DNA of 64,000 nt from Rhodococcus sp. IEGM 1381 (GCF_030056795.1 NZ_JASHKQ010000015.1:33706-97705), one strand, 5' to 3'; positions 16,797 to 25,557 are shown, counted from the first letter of the stretch. The notes: generated by a model from the letters alone, not told the origin. A program made the numbers and translations.

Positions 16797-17987
16797 ATGA
16801 GTCTTGCCATCATCAACATCGGCCTCAGCCACATCGGCGATTCCTCAGGTACAGGTCTCGCAGGCGACGCGATGATCATCCGGGAGGGTCTGATCGAGTG
16901 GATCGGCGACAGTGCGGATGTGGGTCACGACGACCACGAAGTTCTCATCGATGCTCGGGGCGTCGGAGCCGTACCGGGACTCATCGACTCCCATGTGCAC
17001 TCGACCTTCGGTGACTTCACTCCGAGACAACAGACCGTCGGCTTCCTCGAGAGCTACGTGCACGGGGGAGTCACACGTGCCATCAGTGCCAGCGAGGTAC
17101 ACGTCCCCGGGCGGCCCACCGACCCGGAGGGTGTCAAAGCACTGGCGATCGCGGCGCAGCGTTCGTTTCAGAATTTCCGTCCCGGAGGCATGACAGTGCA
17201 CGCCGGGTCGGTCATCCTCGAACCCGGACTCACCTACGACGACTTCGCCTACCTGCGTGAGCAGGGAGTGTGGCTGGCCAAGGGCGGCTTCGGTGCCTTC
17301 TCGTCGCCCTACGACTACGTGCCGATCGTGCGGGACGCACGTAAAGCCGGCATCGTCGTCACGGTCCACACAGGTGGCGGGAGCATCCCCGGCACGTTGG
17401 AGCGAATGGACGCGGCAGCGCTTCTCGAGATCAAACCCGACGTGTCGTTTCACTCGAACGGTGGACCGACGGCCATGACGCCCGAGGACAACGAGCGGCT
17501 CGTCGTCGAGGGGTCCATGGCGCTGCAACTCGTGATGGCCGGGAACCTTCGATCGTCGCTGGACCTGTGCCGTCTGGCCACTCAGCACGGTCAACTCGAC
17601 CGAATCCTGATCGCCAGCGATACGCCGACAGGTACCGGAGTGGTCCCGCTGGCGCTCTGGCATCTCAGTGCCGAACTCGTGTCCCTGGGTGGATTGTCGG
17701 TCGAGGAAGCTATCGCCTCCATGACCGGACGGGTCGCCGATGTCTTCGGGCTCCAGGCCGGCCGTCTCGAGGTCGGCCGCCCCGCTGACCTACTCCTTCT
17801 CGACGCACCGCTCGGGTCGGTCGGTACCACCTGGGCCGAAGCGCTCGAGGTCGGCGATGTGCCCGGTGTGTGCTCAGCCATCACCGACGGCGTCGTCCGA
17901 TACACGAAGAGTCGCAACACGCCCGCTGCCGGCCGCTCGATCACAGTCCGGGGCCACGCCTCGGACTCCTCATCCGCGGGTCACTGA
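16797..17987 (+). CDS. Enamidase-like metal-dependent amidohydrolase
   Basis: The 396-residue protein has the amidohydrolase metal set: HxH at His66/His68 (GLIDSHVH), Lys162 at the usual bridging position, His191 (VHTGGG), His219 (SFHSNGG) and Asp275 (ASDTPTGTG). Long stretches resemble my recollection of enamidase from Eubacterium barkeri nicotinate fermentation: HGGVTRAISASEVHVPGRP, NGGPTA, PLGSVG and TKSRNTPPA. That enzyme opens the 6-oxo-tetrahydronicotinate ring to 2-formylglutarate and ammonia. Ring opening of a cyclic enamide is therefore proposed here; the exact substrate is unknown. GGAGG sets ATG 16797, though ATG 16767 could be used on a leaderless transcript. Confidence 0.86.
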   Translation: MSLAIINIGLSHIGDSSGTGLAGDAMIIREGLIEWIGDSADVGHDDHEVLIDARGVGAVPGLIDSHVHSTFGDFTPRQQTVGFLESYVHGGVTRAISASEVHVPGRPTDPEGVKALAIAAQRSFQNFRPGGMTVHAGSVILEPGLTYDDFAYLREQGVWLAKGGFGAFSSPYDYVPIVRDARKAGIVVTVHTGGGSIPGTLERMDAAALLEIKPDVSFHSNGGPTAMTPEDNERLVVEGSMALQLVMAGNLRSSLDLCRLATQHGQLDRILIASDTPTGTGVVPLALWHLSAELVSLGGLSVEEAIASMTGRVADVFGLQAGRLEVGRPADLLLLDAPLGSVGTTWAEALEVGDVPGVCSAITDGVVRYTKSRNTPAAGRSITVRGHASDSSSAGH

Positions 17988-18010
17988 CCCTCCATCACGA
18001 AAGGAGCCAC

Positions 18011-18589
18011 ATGAACCAACTCGAAGTGCGCACCTGGTACACCTCGGTCGAGGAAGTGCACCACGACAACGGCCCCCGCGCCGATGTCCCACTGATCAAG
18101 GCGGCTGTCACGGCCGTCATCAAGAATCCCTACGCCGGCAGGCCGTTCAGCGACGACTTGTCGGAACTGCTCGAACCCAGCGGTGATCTGGCGATCGAGC
18201 TGGTGCGTAGGTGCAAGGCTGCGCTCGGCGGTGCCGAGGCAGAGAGCTGCGGCAAGGGCGCCGTCGTCGGCCTCGCCGGCGAGCAGGAGCATGGTGTCGC
18301 CTGCCTCACGACCCCATTCGGCGACGCGATGCGCGACGGCATCGGAGGTACCGGCTGGGTCACCTCTGCCACGAAGATGGGGACCGTCGGAACGGTGATC
18401 GACGTGCCGTTGGCATACAAGAAGGCATTGTTCGTCCGGGAGTTCTACGACGCCATCACGGTGTCACTGCCGACAGGGCCCCGCGCGGACGAAATTGCTG
18501 TCATCGCCGCTATGGCCACCCGCGGTCGACTCCATCACCGCATCGGTGGGCTCACCAAGGCCGACGCCGTGGGAGATGGACTGCGATGA
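18011..18589 (+). CDS. AA_synth (PF06684) family protein
   Basis: This 192-residue protein matches the family loosely named amino acid synthesis protein: EVRTWYTSVEEVHHDNG at the start, IKNPYAGRPFSDDLSEL, GKGAVVGLAGEQEHGVACLTTPFG, and the IDVPLAYKKALFVREFYD segment. The family's chemistry is not established to my knowledge, although members sit in catabolic clusters for nitrogen compounds. AAAGGAG precedes the ATG, 23 bases after the enamidase stop, and its stop overlaps the next ATG. It is a good candidate for an unassigned step next to ring opening. Confidence 0.8.
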   Translation: MNQLEVRTWYTSVEEVHHDNGPRADVPLIKAAVTAVIKNPYAGRPFSDDLSELLEPSGDLAIELVRRCKAALGGAEAESCGKGAVVGLAGEQEHGVACLTTPFGDAMRDGIGGTGWVTSATKMGTVGTVIDVPLAYKKALFVREFYDAITVSLPTGPRADEIAVIAAMATRGRLHHRIGGLTKADAVGDGLR

Positions 18590-19257
18590 GCAAAGGACTT
18601 CTGTTCTCTCAGATGGCCCCTCCTGCCGACCTACGCGAGGATTTCGACGACTGGTACGACTCCGAACACATCCCGCAGAGGATGGCCATCCCCGGATTCA
18701 GTCATGCCTTGCGTTACCGCCAGGATGCCGAGCCTTGGCACCTGGCGTGCTACTTCCTCGACGACATGGCGGCGCTCGATACCCCGGAATACGACGACCT
18801 GAAGAAGAACCCTCCGGAGCGGACCGCTCGCATTCTGGAACGTGTCGACGGCTTCACGCGCTATATCACCGACCAGATCTCCGATACCTCACCCGAACTC
18901 GCGTCGGATGCCACCGGTACAGATCACACGCTGTACGTGGTCGCCTTCTCCGTGCCGGACGAGGACCGTGCGGAGTTCGACGGCTGGTACGAAGACGAGC
19001 ACGTCCCACTCCTCATGAAGGTGCCCGGCTGGCTCCGCGTCCGACGTTTCCTCGTACGGCCCGGCTTCGCCGGCCATCCCTGGACGCACCTGGCGCTGCA
19101 CGAGATCGCGAACCCGGCTGTGCTCGACGCACCGGAGCGGGCAGCAGCACGAGACACCCCACGACGGGACGCCCTGGCGGCGAAACCGTGGTTCACCAGC
19201 GGGAGATGGGTCTACGAACCCTTCTCCATCTCTCACTCCACCTCGAAAGGCAATTAG
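18586..19257 (+). CDS. Tandem EthD/dimeric-barrel-like protein
   Basis: The 223-residue protein contains two copies of a ferredoxin-like alpha-beta barrel unit, recognisable by FDDWYDSEHIPQRM near residue 14 and FDGWYEDEHVPLLM near residue 127. The unit resembles the EthD/ABM families, whose members dimerise; here the duplication would make a built-in dimer. Functions include lyases, monooxygenases and unknown accessory roles in P450 and aromatic pathways. It overlaps the AA_synth stop by four bases and is two bases from the lyase gene. Confidence 0.72.
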   Translation: MSKGLLFSQMAPPADLREDFDDWYDSEHIPQRMAIPGFSHALRYRQDAEPWHLACYFLDDMAALDTPEYDDLKKNPPERTARILERVDGFTRYITDQISDTSPELASDATGTDHTLYVVAFSVPDEDRAEFDGWYEDEHVPLLMKVPGWLRVRRFLVRPGFAGHPWTHLALHEIANPAVLDAPERAAARDTPRRDALAAKPWFTSGRWVYEPFSISHSTSKGN

Positions 19258-19259
19258 AC

Positions 19260-20273
19260 ATGGCACTCGCGTACCGCCGTAGCGACATCAAGGAACGTGC
19301 ACTCACCGAATGGGAGGGTGGCTGCGCTGTCACCCTGCCTTCGTTCTCGGAGGACTTCTCCGGTCTGAACGAAAACGGCATTCGTCACGACATTGCTCGC
19401 GCCGCTGAACTGGGATTCTGGGGAACGCTGGTCGCCTCCGAGAGCGGCACGACGTTCGAGGAGTACAAGCGCTTCCTCGAAGTCGCCATGGAAGCAGCTC
19501 CGGAGGGGTTCAAGATCGTGGCCCACCTGAGCTTCGACACGGTGGAGCAGTCCCTCGAGGTAGCGCAGCTTGCCACCGCACTCGGCGCCGAGGCGGGCCT
19601 GCTGTCCTACCCGCCTGCATTCCGTCCCAAGAGCGCTGCCGACATCGTCGAGCACACGCGCTACATCACCGACCGCACCGATTTGGCGATGATCCTCTTC
19701 GGCGCGTCGACATGGGGATTCAAACCCCTCGCCCCCAACGGCTTCCCGGTCGAGGCGATGGTGGAGATGAGCAAGATCGAGACCGCGGCCGCGCTCAAGT
19801 ACGAAGGCGGCGGAAGTGCGCTGATGACGTCGTTCGTCGAGGTCCACGAAAAGTGCAGTCCGTACGTCATCGTTCAGAACCCGATGGAGCAGCACGCTCC
19901 GGCGCTGTCGAAGATGTTCGGCGTGCGCTGGTGGGGGACAAGTGGATACGACTCCTACGGTGATCGTGTGCCGCGCGTCATGAGCGAGTTGAACGCCGGA
20001 CGGTTCGACGAAGCGATGAAGATCTTCTGGAGCTACAACGCCGGCCGAGAGGCGAAGGGCGCCTTCCACGGCACCTTCGCGGGAGCCAACCTGATCCATC
20101 GAAACGGGTGGAAGTACATGTCGTGGCTGCACGGCTTCAACGGTGGACTGCTGCGTATGCCGCAGATGCGCATCGCGCCGGGACAGATGAAGTCACTGCG
20201 CGGCGGCCTCGTCGCCTCCGGCTTCGAGTTCCCGGACGACGATGCTGACTTCTACGCCGGCAGGGTTCGGTGA
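19260..20273 (+). CDS. Dihydrodipicolinate-synthase-family lyase/aldolase
   Basis: This 337-residue protein has the (beta/alpha)8 DHDPS/NAL pattern: GCAVTLPSFSEDFSGLN at the N-terminus, a Tyr in LSYPPAF at about 127, and Lys180 in AALKYEGG as the likely Schiff-base lysine. The family adds or removes pyruvate-like units, or acts as hydratase-aldolase in aromatic degradation. The long C-terminal part after Lys180 departs from true DapA, so a biosynthetic role is unlikely. A plausible role is retro-aldol cleavage of the ring-opened product. It follows the EthD-like gene by two bases and its stop overlaps the reductase GTG. Confidence 0.85.
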   Translation: MALAYRRSDIKERALTEWEGGCAVTLPSFSEDFSGLNENGIRHDIARAAELGFWGTLVASESGTTFEEYKRFLEVAMEAAPEGFKIVAHLSFDTVEQSLEVAQLATALGAEAGLLSYPPAFRPKSAADIVEHTRYITDRTDLAMILFGASTWGFKPLAPNGFPVEAMVEMSKIETAAALKYEGGGSALMTSFVEVHEKCSPYVIVQNPMEQHAPALSKMFGVRWWGTSGYDSYGDRVPRVMSELNAGRFDEAMKIFWSYNAGREAKGAFHGTFAGANLIHRNGWKYMSWLHGFNGGLLRMPQMRIAPGQMKSLRGGLVASGFEFPDDDADFYAGRVR

Positions 20274-21262
20274 CGATCCATCTCGACAGCGGCGTGATCG
20301 GCGGTCTCTGCGACGAAACCGTGGCGTTCGACGCCGCCGTCATGGCGTTGGAATCGCAGCGCGCCGGCGCGGAGCAACTTCCCCCGCGGATCGACGTCGA
20401 TGTCGCCACCGGGTTCCTCCGGGTCATGCCCGCCGCTCTCGGTGAATTCATGGGAGCCAAGATCATGACCCTGGCGAGGGGAGTGGGCAATCGCTATCTG
20501 ATCCTGGTCTATCGGCAGGACAGCGGCGAGTTGCTCGCGACGCTGGACGCCGCTGAGATCACCAAGTACCGCACTGCGGCGACGACGGCATTGGCGGGGC
20601 ACCTGCTGGTGCCGGATGGAGTGTCGTCCCTCGGGCTGATCGGTACCGGCTTCGAGGCCGAGGGTCACCTGCGTGCATTCGCGCGCCTGTGGCCCTTGAG
20701 CCACGTGTCCGTCTACAGCCGCTCGCAGGACAAGCGAGAGAGCTTCGCTGCTCGGATGAGTACCGATCTCGGTATCGACATCGTGGCCGTGGATTCGGCG
20801 GACGCAGTGTGCGCCGCTCACGCCGTCACGGTTCTGGCGACCAAGGCGAGTGAGCCGGTGGTGAACGGTAAGTCGTTCGCCCGCGGTGCCACGGTGCTGT
20901 CGATCGGCTCGACCAGACCGGACCTACGGGAGTTGGACGACGACACCTTCGCCAGGGCCCATTCGGTGTTGGTCGACGACGTCGCGCAGGTGCTGACGGA
21001 ATCCGGCGACGTTGCCGCAGCATTGGCGTGCGGCGCGCTCTCGGACGGGGCACTGGTGTCCCTTCCCGAGTGGGCAGGGCCACGACTCTCCGACCCGGAG
21101 CGGGATCTCGCTGTCTTCAAGTCGGTCGGTACCGCCGTGCAGGATCTTGCACTCAGTGCTGTCCTGATAGCGAAGGCCGCGGAGGCGGGCCTCGGTCGTG
21201 ACATCGGAAATTTGAGCGAGTTGAAGACCGGAGCCCCGGTGAGAAAGAAGGAACTGGCATGA
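20270..21262 (+). CDS. Ornithine cyclodeaminase / mu-crystallin family reductase
   Basis: The 330-residue protein has the family's substrate-side KYRTAATTALA and the NAD(P)-binding GLIGTGFEAEGHL. Members include ornithine cyclodeaminase, alanine dehydrogenase, ketimine reductases and lysine/ornithine-derived imine reductases. In this operon an imine- or amino-acid-directed step fits, for example releasing ammonia from or reducing a cyclic imine. Starts at GTG 20270 inside the preceding stop (GTGA) and overlaps the ALDH start. Substrate not assignable. Confidence 0.88.
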   Translation: MTIHLDSGVIGGLCDETVAFDAAVMALESQRAGAEQLPPRIDVDVATGFLRVMPAALGEFMGAKIMTLARGVGNRYLILVYRQDSGELLATLDAAEITKYRTAATTALAGHLLVPDGVSSLGLIGTGFEAEGHLRAFARLWPLSHVSVYSRSQDKRESFAARMSTDLGIDIVAVDSADAVCAAHAVTVLATKASEPVVNGKSFARGATVLSIGSTRPDLRELDDDTFARAHSVLVDDVAQVLTESGDVAAALACGALSDGALVSLPEWAGPRLSDPERDLAVFKSVGTAVQDLALSAVLIAKAAEAGLGRDIGNLSELKTGAPVRKKELA

Positions 21263-22719
21263 CGACACAGGACTATTCGCCCCTCGCGACCGAAGGAATG
21301 CCGAGCGGGTTGTTGATCGGCGGCACATGGGTCGACGTCGACAGCACTTTCGATGTGATCGATCCAGCCACCGGAGATGTCATTGCATCCGTCGCCGACT
21401 CGTCTGTCGACCAGGCCATGGGCGCACTGGATTCGGCCGTGGCTGCTGCATCCCGGTGGGCGGCGACGTCGACTCGAGAACGCGCGGAGTTGTTGAGGCG
21501 CGCGTTCGATCTGCTGACGGAGCAGCGCGAGGACTTCGCGCGCCTTATTTCCCTGGAAATGGGCAAGCCCATCGCCGAAGCGCGTGCCGAGGTGGATTAC
21601 GGTGCGGAGTTCCTGCGGTGGTACTCCGAGGAGGTATCGCACATCCAGGGTGATTATCGGACCTCGCCGGACGGCGGTTCCCGCATGCTCATCTCGCGGC
21701 GTCCGATCGGCCCGTGCCTGCTGATCACACCCTGGAACTTCCCACTGGCGATGGCCACGCGGAAGGTGGCCGCGGCCATTGCGGCCGGTTGTACTTCTGT
21801 GTTGAAGCCGGCGGCGCAGACGCCGTTGACCTCGCTGAAGTTTGCCGACCTTCTGGTGTCGGCCGGCCTTCCCGACGGCGTCCTGAACGTGGTCACGACC
21901 CGCAACGCACGCGGGGTATGCGCGGCACTTCTGTCCGACGGTCGTATCCGCAAGGTTTCGTTCACCGGCTCGACCCTGGTGGGGCGCGCTCTGGTCGCGC
22001 AGTGCGGCGAGAACATCGTCCGACCGTCGATGGAACTCGGTGGCAACGCCCCGTTCATCGTGACCGCCGACGCCGATCTGGACAAGGCGGTCGACGGAGC
22101 GATGATCGCCAAGATGCGCAACATGGGCGAGGCGTGCACGGCCGCCAACCGCTTCCTGGTTCACGAATCGCTGGTCGAGGAATTCGGCCGTCGGCTCAGC
22201 GAGCGGATGAGCGCCCTCGTGGTGGGTCATGGGTTGGATACCCAGACCCAGGTAGGACCGGTCATCGACGAGACTGCACGCGCGAAGCTGACAGAGTTCG
22301 TGTCCGACGCAGTCCACCGGGGGGCCCGTCTGACTGCAGGCGGTAAGGCGATGACGGGTCCGGGCACATTCTTCGAGCCGACCGTGCTGACCGACGTCAG
22401 TCCCGATGCCAACGTCTTCCGAGAGGAAATCTTCGGACCGATCGCCGCGGTGACGAGCTTCCGCGACATCGACGACGCGATCTCCATCGCTAACTCCACC
22501 GAGTACGGGCTTGTGGCGTATCTGTACACCTCGGGTGCCGAAGAAGGACTCCGCATCGCTGCACGTCTGGATTTCGGGATGGTCGCTCTGAACCGGCCCA
22601 TCGTGTCCAACGCGGCTGCGCCGTTCGGCGGTATCAAACAGTCCGGTCTCGGACGCGAGGGGGGTCGAGAAGGTCTTCACGACTACCTCGACCTGCAGTA
22701 CGTGGCCGTCGATGCGTGA
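21259..22719 (+). CDS. NAD(P)-dependent aldehyde dehydrogenase (succinate-semialdehyde type)
   Basis: This 486-residue ALDH has the catalytic Cys293 in GEACTAANR, the general-base Glu in MELGGNAP, the cofactor segment FTGSTLVGR and the C-terminal PFGGIKQSGLGREGG. The MGEACTAANR wording is that of succinate-semialdehyde and glutarate-semialdehyde dehydrogenases. It would oxidise a semialdehyde such as the product of enamide ring opening. Start overlaps the upstream stop by four bases; its end overlaps the VOC gene by eight. Confidence 0.92.
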   Translation: MTTQDYSPLATEGMPSGLLIGGTWVDVDSTFDVIDPATGDVIASVADSSVDQAMGALDSAVAAASRWAATSTRERAELLRRAFDLLTEQREDFARLISLEMGKPIAEARAEVDYGAEFLRWYSEEVSHIQGDYRTSPDGGSRMLISRRPIGPCLLITPWNFPLAMATRKVAAAIAAGCTSVLKPAAQTPLTSLKFADLLVSAGLPDGVLNVVTTRNARGVCAALLSDGRIRKVSFTGSTLVGRALVAQCGENIVRPSMELGGNAPFIVTADADLDKAVDGAMIAKMRNMGEACTAANRFLVHESLVEEFGRRLSERMSALVVGHGLDTQTQVGPVIDETARAKLTEFVSDAVHRGARLTAGGKAMTGPGTFFEPTVLTDVSPDANVFREEIFGPIAAVTSFRDIDDAISIANSTEYGLVAYLYTSGAEEGLRIAARLDFGMVALNRPIVSNAAAPFGGIKQSGLGREGGREGLHDYLDLQYVAVDA

Positions 22720-23566
22720 GGGGCGTAAGCCGGCCGGCACCCTCGAGAGGATCGTCGTCACGGTACCTGATCCTCAGGAAACGGCAGCGTTCTTCGCAGA
22801 CGGATTGGACCTCGAGATCATCGAAGTCGACGACCGTCTCATGGCAGTCTGCGAAGGCGAGTACCACGCAGGACGCGGTCAGGGTGCGATCGAATTGGTA
22901 TCGGGGGTGGAGTTGTCGGTGCGAGACCTTGTGTTCGCACTCCCTGCCGATGCCGAGTTGGGTGAGCTCTCGCGACTGCTCGGGGCCACCCGGTCCTCCG
23001 ACACGTCGGTCTCGGTCGTCGATCCGACGACCGAGATCCGGATGTCCTTCGAACTCGAGTCGAACCTTCATGTGGACCTGCCACCGAAATCTGTCCTGAG
23101 ACCGCGGCGGATGGGGCATGTGAATCTGAAGTCGCCTTCGCCTACGCGCACAGCCAACTTTCTCGAAGAGACACTGGGCCTTCGCCTTTCGGAGTACATC
23201 GGGGAGGATTTGTACTGGCTCAGGACTGGTAGTGAGCATCACAATGTCGCGCTTCGTCCCGGAGGGATCCGAGCTGTCCATCATCTCGGACTGGAGGTAG
23301 GTGGCTGGCACGCCTACCAGCCGGTCCTGGACCACCTCGACAACGCGGGATTCAAGATCGAGTACGGTCCGGGTCGTCATCGTCCCGGTCGAAGCTTGTT
23401 CGTGTACGTATGCGATCCGAGCTCGGGACTGCGCATCGAACTGTTCTCGGACATGGTTCACATTCTCGATGATGAGAGCGAAGCCATTGGATGGCAGCCG
23501 GGCGACCGTATGACCAAGACGTTGAACACGTGGGGCCCATTGCCTCCGCCGTCCTTCATGGAATGA
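22712..23566 (+). CDS. Two-domain VOC protein, probable type I extradiol dioxygenase
   Basis: The 284-residue protein has two glyoxalase-like halves. In the C-terminal half, candidate metal ligands are His136 (RRMGHVNL), His190 or His191 (RAVHHLGLEV) and Glu243 (RIELFSD), in the His-His-Glu order of catechol-2,3-dioxygenase-type enzymes, while the N-terminal half lacks them. It may cleave a catechol-like or hydroxylated heterocyclic ring downstream of the Rieske oxygenase. Spacing between the first two ligands is slightly shorter than in BphC, so another VOC reaction is possible. Last gene of the 16.8-23.6 kb operon. Confidence 0.8.
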   Translation: MREGRKPAGTLERIVVTVPDPQETAAFFADGLDLEIIEVDDRLMAVCEGEYHAGRGQGAIELVSGVELSVRDLVFALPADAELGELSRLLGATRSSDTSVSVVDPTTEIRMSFELESNLHVDLPPKSVLRPRRMGHVNLKSPSPTRTANFLEETLGLRLSEYIGEDLYWLRTGSEHHNVALRPGGIRAVHHLGLEVGGWHAYQPVLDHLDNAGFKIEYGPGRHRPGRSLFVYVCDPSSGLRIELFSDMVHILDDESEAIGWQPGDRMTKTLNTWGPLPPPSFME

Positions 23567-23631
23567 GGACCGCGCGTCGGCGAGGGAGCTCAAAGGGCTC
23601 AATCGACAGCGCTATTCGGTAGAGGTCTCTT

Positions 23632-23645
23632 TGTATACGTAGACA
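23632..23645 (+). promoter_or_regulatory. TGTATAC-type operator / -10 region before the ThDP enzyme
   Basis: TGTATACGTAGACA contains a TATACG -10-like hexamer at 23634-23639, and transcription from about 23646 would give a short leader with GGAG before GTG 23662. The right arm is one base short and altered (GACA instead of TACA), so this is the most degenerate member of the series. Confidence 0.5.
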
Positions 23646-23661
23646 TTTGAATGGAGTCATA

Positions 23662-25371
23662 GTGGCATCAGCTGAGAACACGCGTTACGGGTCGGATTTG
23701 ATCGTCGACTTGTTGATGGAGTCGGGTATCGAGCATGTCGCGTTCAATCCGGGGGCGAGTTTCCGGGGGATTCACGATTCGTTGGTGCACACTCCGAATG
23801 CGCCGGAGATTTCGTTGTGTATGCACGAGATGGTGGCTGTCAGTATGGCGCAGGGGTATTCGAAGGCTGCGGGTAAGCCGATGGCGGCGATGTTGCACAA
23901 TGTGGTCGGGTTGCAGAATGCGAGTATGGCGATCTACAACGCGTGGTGTGATCGTGCTCCGATGTTGTTGATCGGTGGGACGGGGCCGAAGTCGAAGGCT
24001 CGGCGTCGGCCGTGGATCGATTGGATTCATACGGCGTCGGTGCAGGCGAACATCGTGCGTGACTTTCTGGTGTGGGACGACGAGCCGCACGATGTGTACA
24101 GCATCGAGGAGTCGATGGCGCGTGCTCGGTCGGCGGCGACCAGTGCCCCCGGGGGGCCTGTCTATCTGTGCTATGACTTCGATCTTCAGGAAGATCCGTT
24201 GCCGGCTGATTTCGTCGCGGGTGGGATCGGCCGATTCCCGGTGCCGAGTGATCCGGCGCCAAGTGTTGCCGATACCGCGTGGCTCGTCGATGTGCTGCGC
24301 CGCGCGGTGCGCCCTGTCGTGTTGGCGGGGTACGCCGGCGAGACGCCTGAAGCATTCGGTGACCTGGTCGCGTTGGCGGAAGCCCTGGGCGCTCCCGTCA
24401 TCGATACCGGTGTGCGCCACGCCTTTCCCACGACGCACCCGCTCGCCGGCATGCACGTCGAGGGTCTTCTCGGCGAGGCGGATGTTGTTCTGGCGCTCGA
24501 TGTCGAGGACATTCACACTCCGTTGCGTGAGCGGCGCGGTGATCGTGGTTTGACGCTGTTGAATGTGTCCTTGTCGAGTCTGAAGTTGCGGTCGTGGGCG
24601 CACGACTACCAGGAGATGGTGCCCGGGGATCGTCACGTGACGGCGTCCTCGTCAGCGGCGGTGTCGGCGATTCTGTCGCGTCTGCGGGCGGAGCCGCTCG
24701 ATGTGGACCTCGTTGCCCGTCGCACGTCGGAGATCGGTGAGCGTGTTCGTGCGGCGCGTGCGCGGTGGTGGGCGTCGGGTGCGCAGGCGACGGCGGACGG
24801 GTCGGTTCCGTTGGAGCGGTTGCAGGTGGAGTTGGCGCGGGCGTTGGACGGTACGGATTATGTGTTGGGGGGCGGGACGAACAGTCACCTCGAGCATCGG
24901 TATCTGGCGTTGGATCGGCCGAGGCAGTACGCGGGGTGGGGTGCCGGTGGCGGTTTGGGTTATGGCGTCAGCGGTGCGCTGGGGGTGGCGTTGGCTCAGC
25001 AGCCGGGGACCATCACGGTCGATGTTCAGAATGACGGTGACCTGTTGTTTCTGCCGTCGGCGTTGTGGACTGCTGCGCACAAGTCTCTTCCGGTGTTGAT
25101 CGTGGTGAACAACAACCGTCAGTACGGGAACACTGTGGGGCATTCCATCGAGATCGGGCGTGCGCGCGGGCATCGTGAGGATCGCCGGTATGTCGGTGCG
25201 GGTTTGTCGGATCCGCCGGTCGATCTGGCGGGGATGGCGCGGTCGTTCGGTATCTGGGGGTCGGGGCCCATCTCGGACCCCGACGTGTTGGCCGAGCAAC
25301 TCTCCGAGGCTGTCGCCGTGGTGCGGTCCGGTCGTCCTGCCCTCCTCGACGTCCTCACACCCGGCCTCTGA
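23662..25371 (+). CDS. Thiamine-diphosphate-dependent decarboxylase/lyase
   Basis: This 569-residue enzyme has the three-domain acetolactate-synthase/benzoylformate-decarboxylase layout: Pyr domain with the cofactor-activating Glu in SLCMHEMVAVSMAQGYSK, central domain, and PP domain with the ThDP motif starting at NDGDLLFL and ending at VVNNN. Decarboxylation of a 2-oxo acid or carboligation is expected. GTG 23662 is chosen because GGAG stands five bases before it; a TTG at 23647 is in frame. Codon use is unusual for the window, with many TTG, GGG and GTG codons, except for a stretch near 24240-24500. The gene has its own operator-bearing promoter. Confidence 0.87.
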   Translation: MASAENTRYGSDLIVDLLMESGIEHVAFNPGASFRGIHDSLVHTPNAPEISLCMHEMVAVSMAQGYSKAAGKPMAAMLHNVVGLQNASMAIYNAWCDRAPMLLIGGTGPKSKARRRPWIDWIHTASVQANIVRDFLVWDDEPHDVYSIEESMARARSAATSAPGGPVYLCYDFDLQEDPLPADFVAGGIGRFPVPSDPAPSVADTAWLVDVLRRAVRPVVLAGYAGETPEAFGDLVALAEALGAPVIDTGVRHAFPTTHPLAGMHVEGLLGEADVVLALDVEDIHTPLRERRGDRGLTLLNVSLSSLKLRSWAHDYQEMVPGDRHVTASSSAAVSAILSRLRAEPLDVDLVARRTSEIGERVRAARARWWASGAQATADGSVPLERLQVELARALDGTDYVLGGGTNSHLEHRYLALDRPRQYAGWGAGGGLGYGVSGALGVALAQQPGTITVDVQNDGDLLFLPSALWTAAHKSLPVLIVVNNNRQYGNTVGHSIEIGRARGHREDRRYVGAGLSDPPVDLAGMARSFGIWGSGPISDPDVLAEQLSEAVAVVRSGRPALLDVLTPGL

Positions 25372-25523
25372 AGGGCGTCGATCGGCTTCGGTACGACCAC
25401 CATAAGGATGACGGGGGACCAGACCCGACGGGGGGTGACGCGTGTCGGCCAAGGCGCGCCCATCCAGTGGTCACGGTTGTCGGGTGTCCCGACTCAGGGG
25501 ACAGGTACTCGCCACAGTCCACC

Positions 25524-25551
25524 TTGACGACGTCCGTCTCGGACGGATACT
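25524..25551 (+). promoter_or_regulatory. Promoter with operator-like palindrome in its spacer (hydrolase at 25558)
   Basis: TTGACG (25524-25529) and GATACT (25546-25551) form a -35/-10 pair with a 16-base spacer, and the -10 ends six bases before ATG 25558, as expected for a leaderless transcript. The spacer is almost filled by a palindrome, CGTCCG-TCT-CGGACG (25531-25545), suitable for a repressor. Confidence 0.55.
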
Positions 25552-25557
25552 TGTCAC

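Noticed and set aside
19260..20273. Annotating the DHDPS-family gene as dapA (lysine biosynthesis)
   Set aside because: Catabolic operon context and a divergent C-terminal half argue against a housekeeping role.
20818..22761. A 647-codon open frame on the minus strand opposite the cyclodeaminase-family and ALDH genes
   Set aside because: It is the antisense shadow of two well-supported genes in G+C-rich DNA and shows no family motifs.
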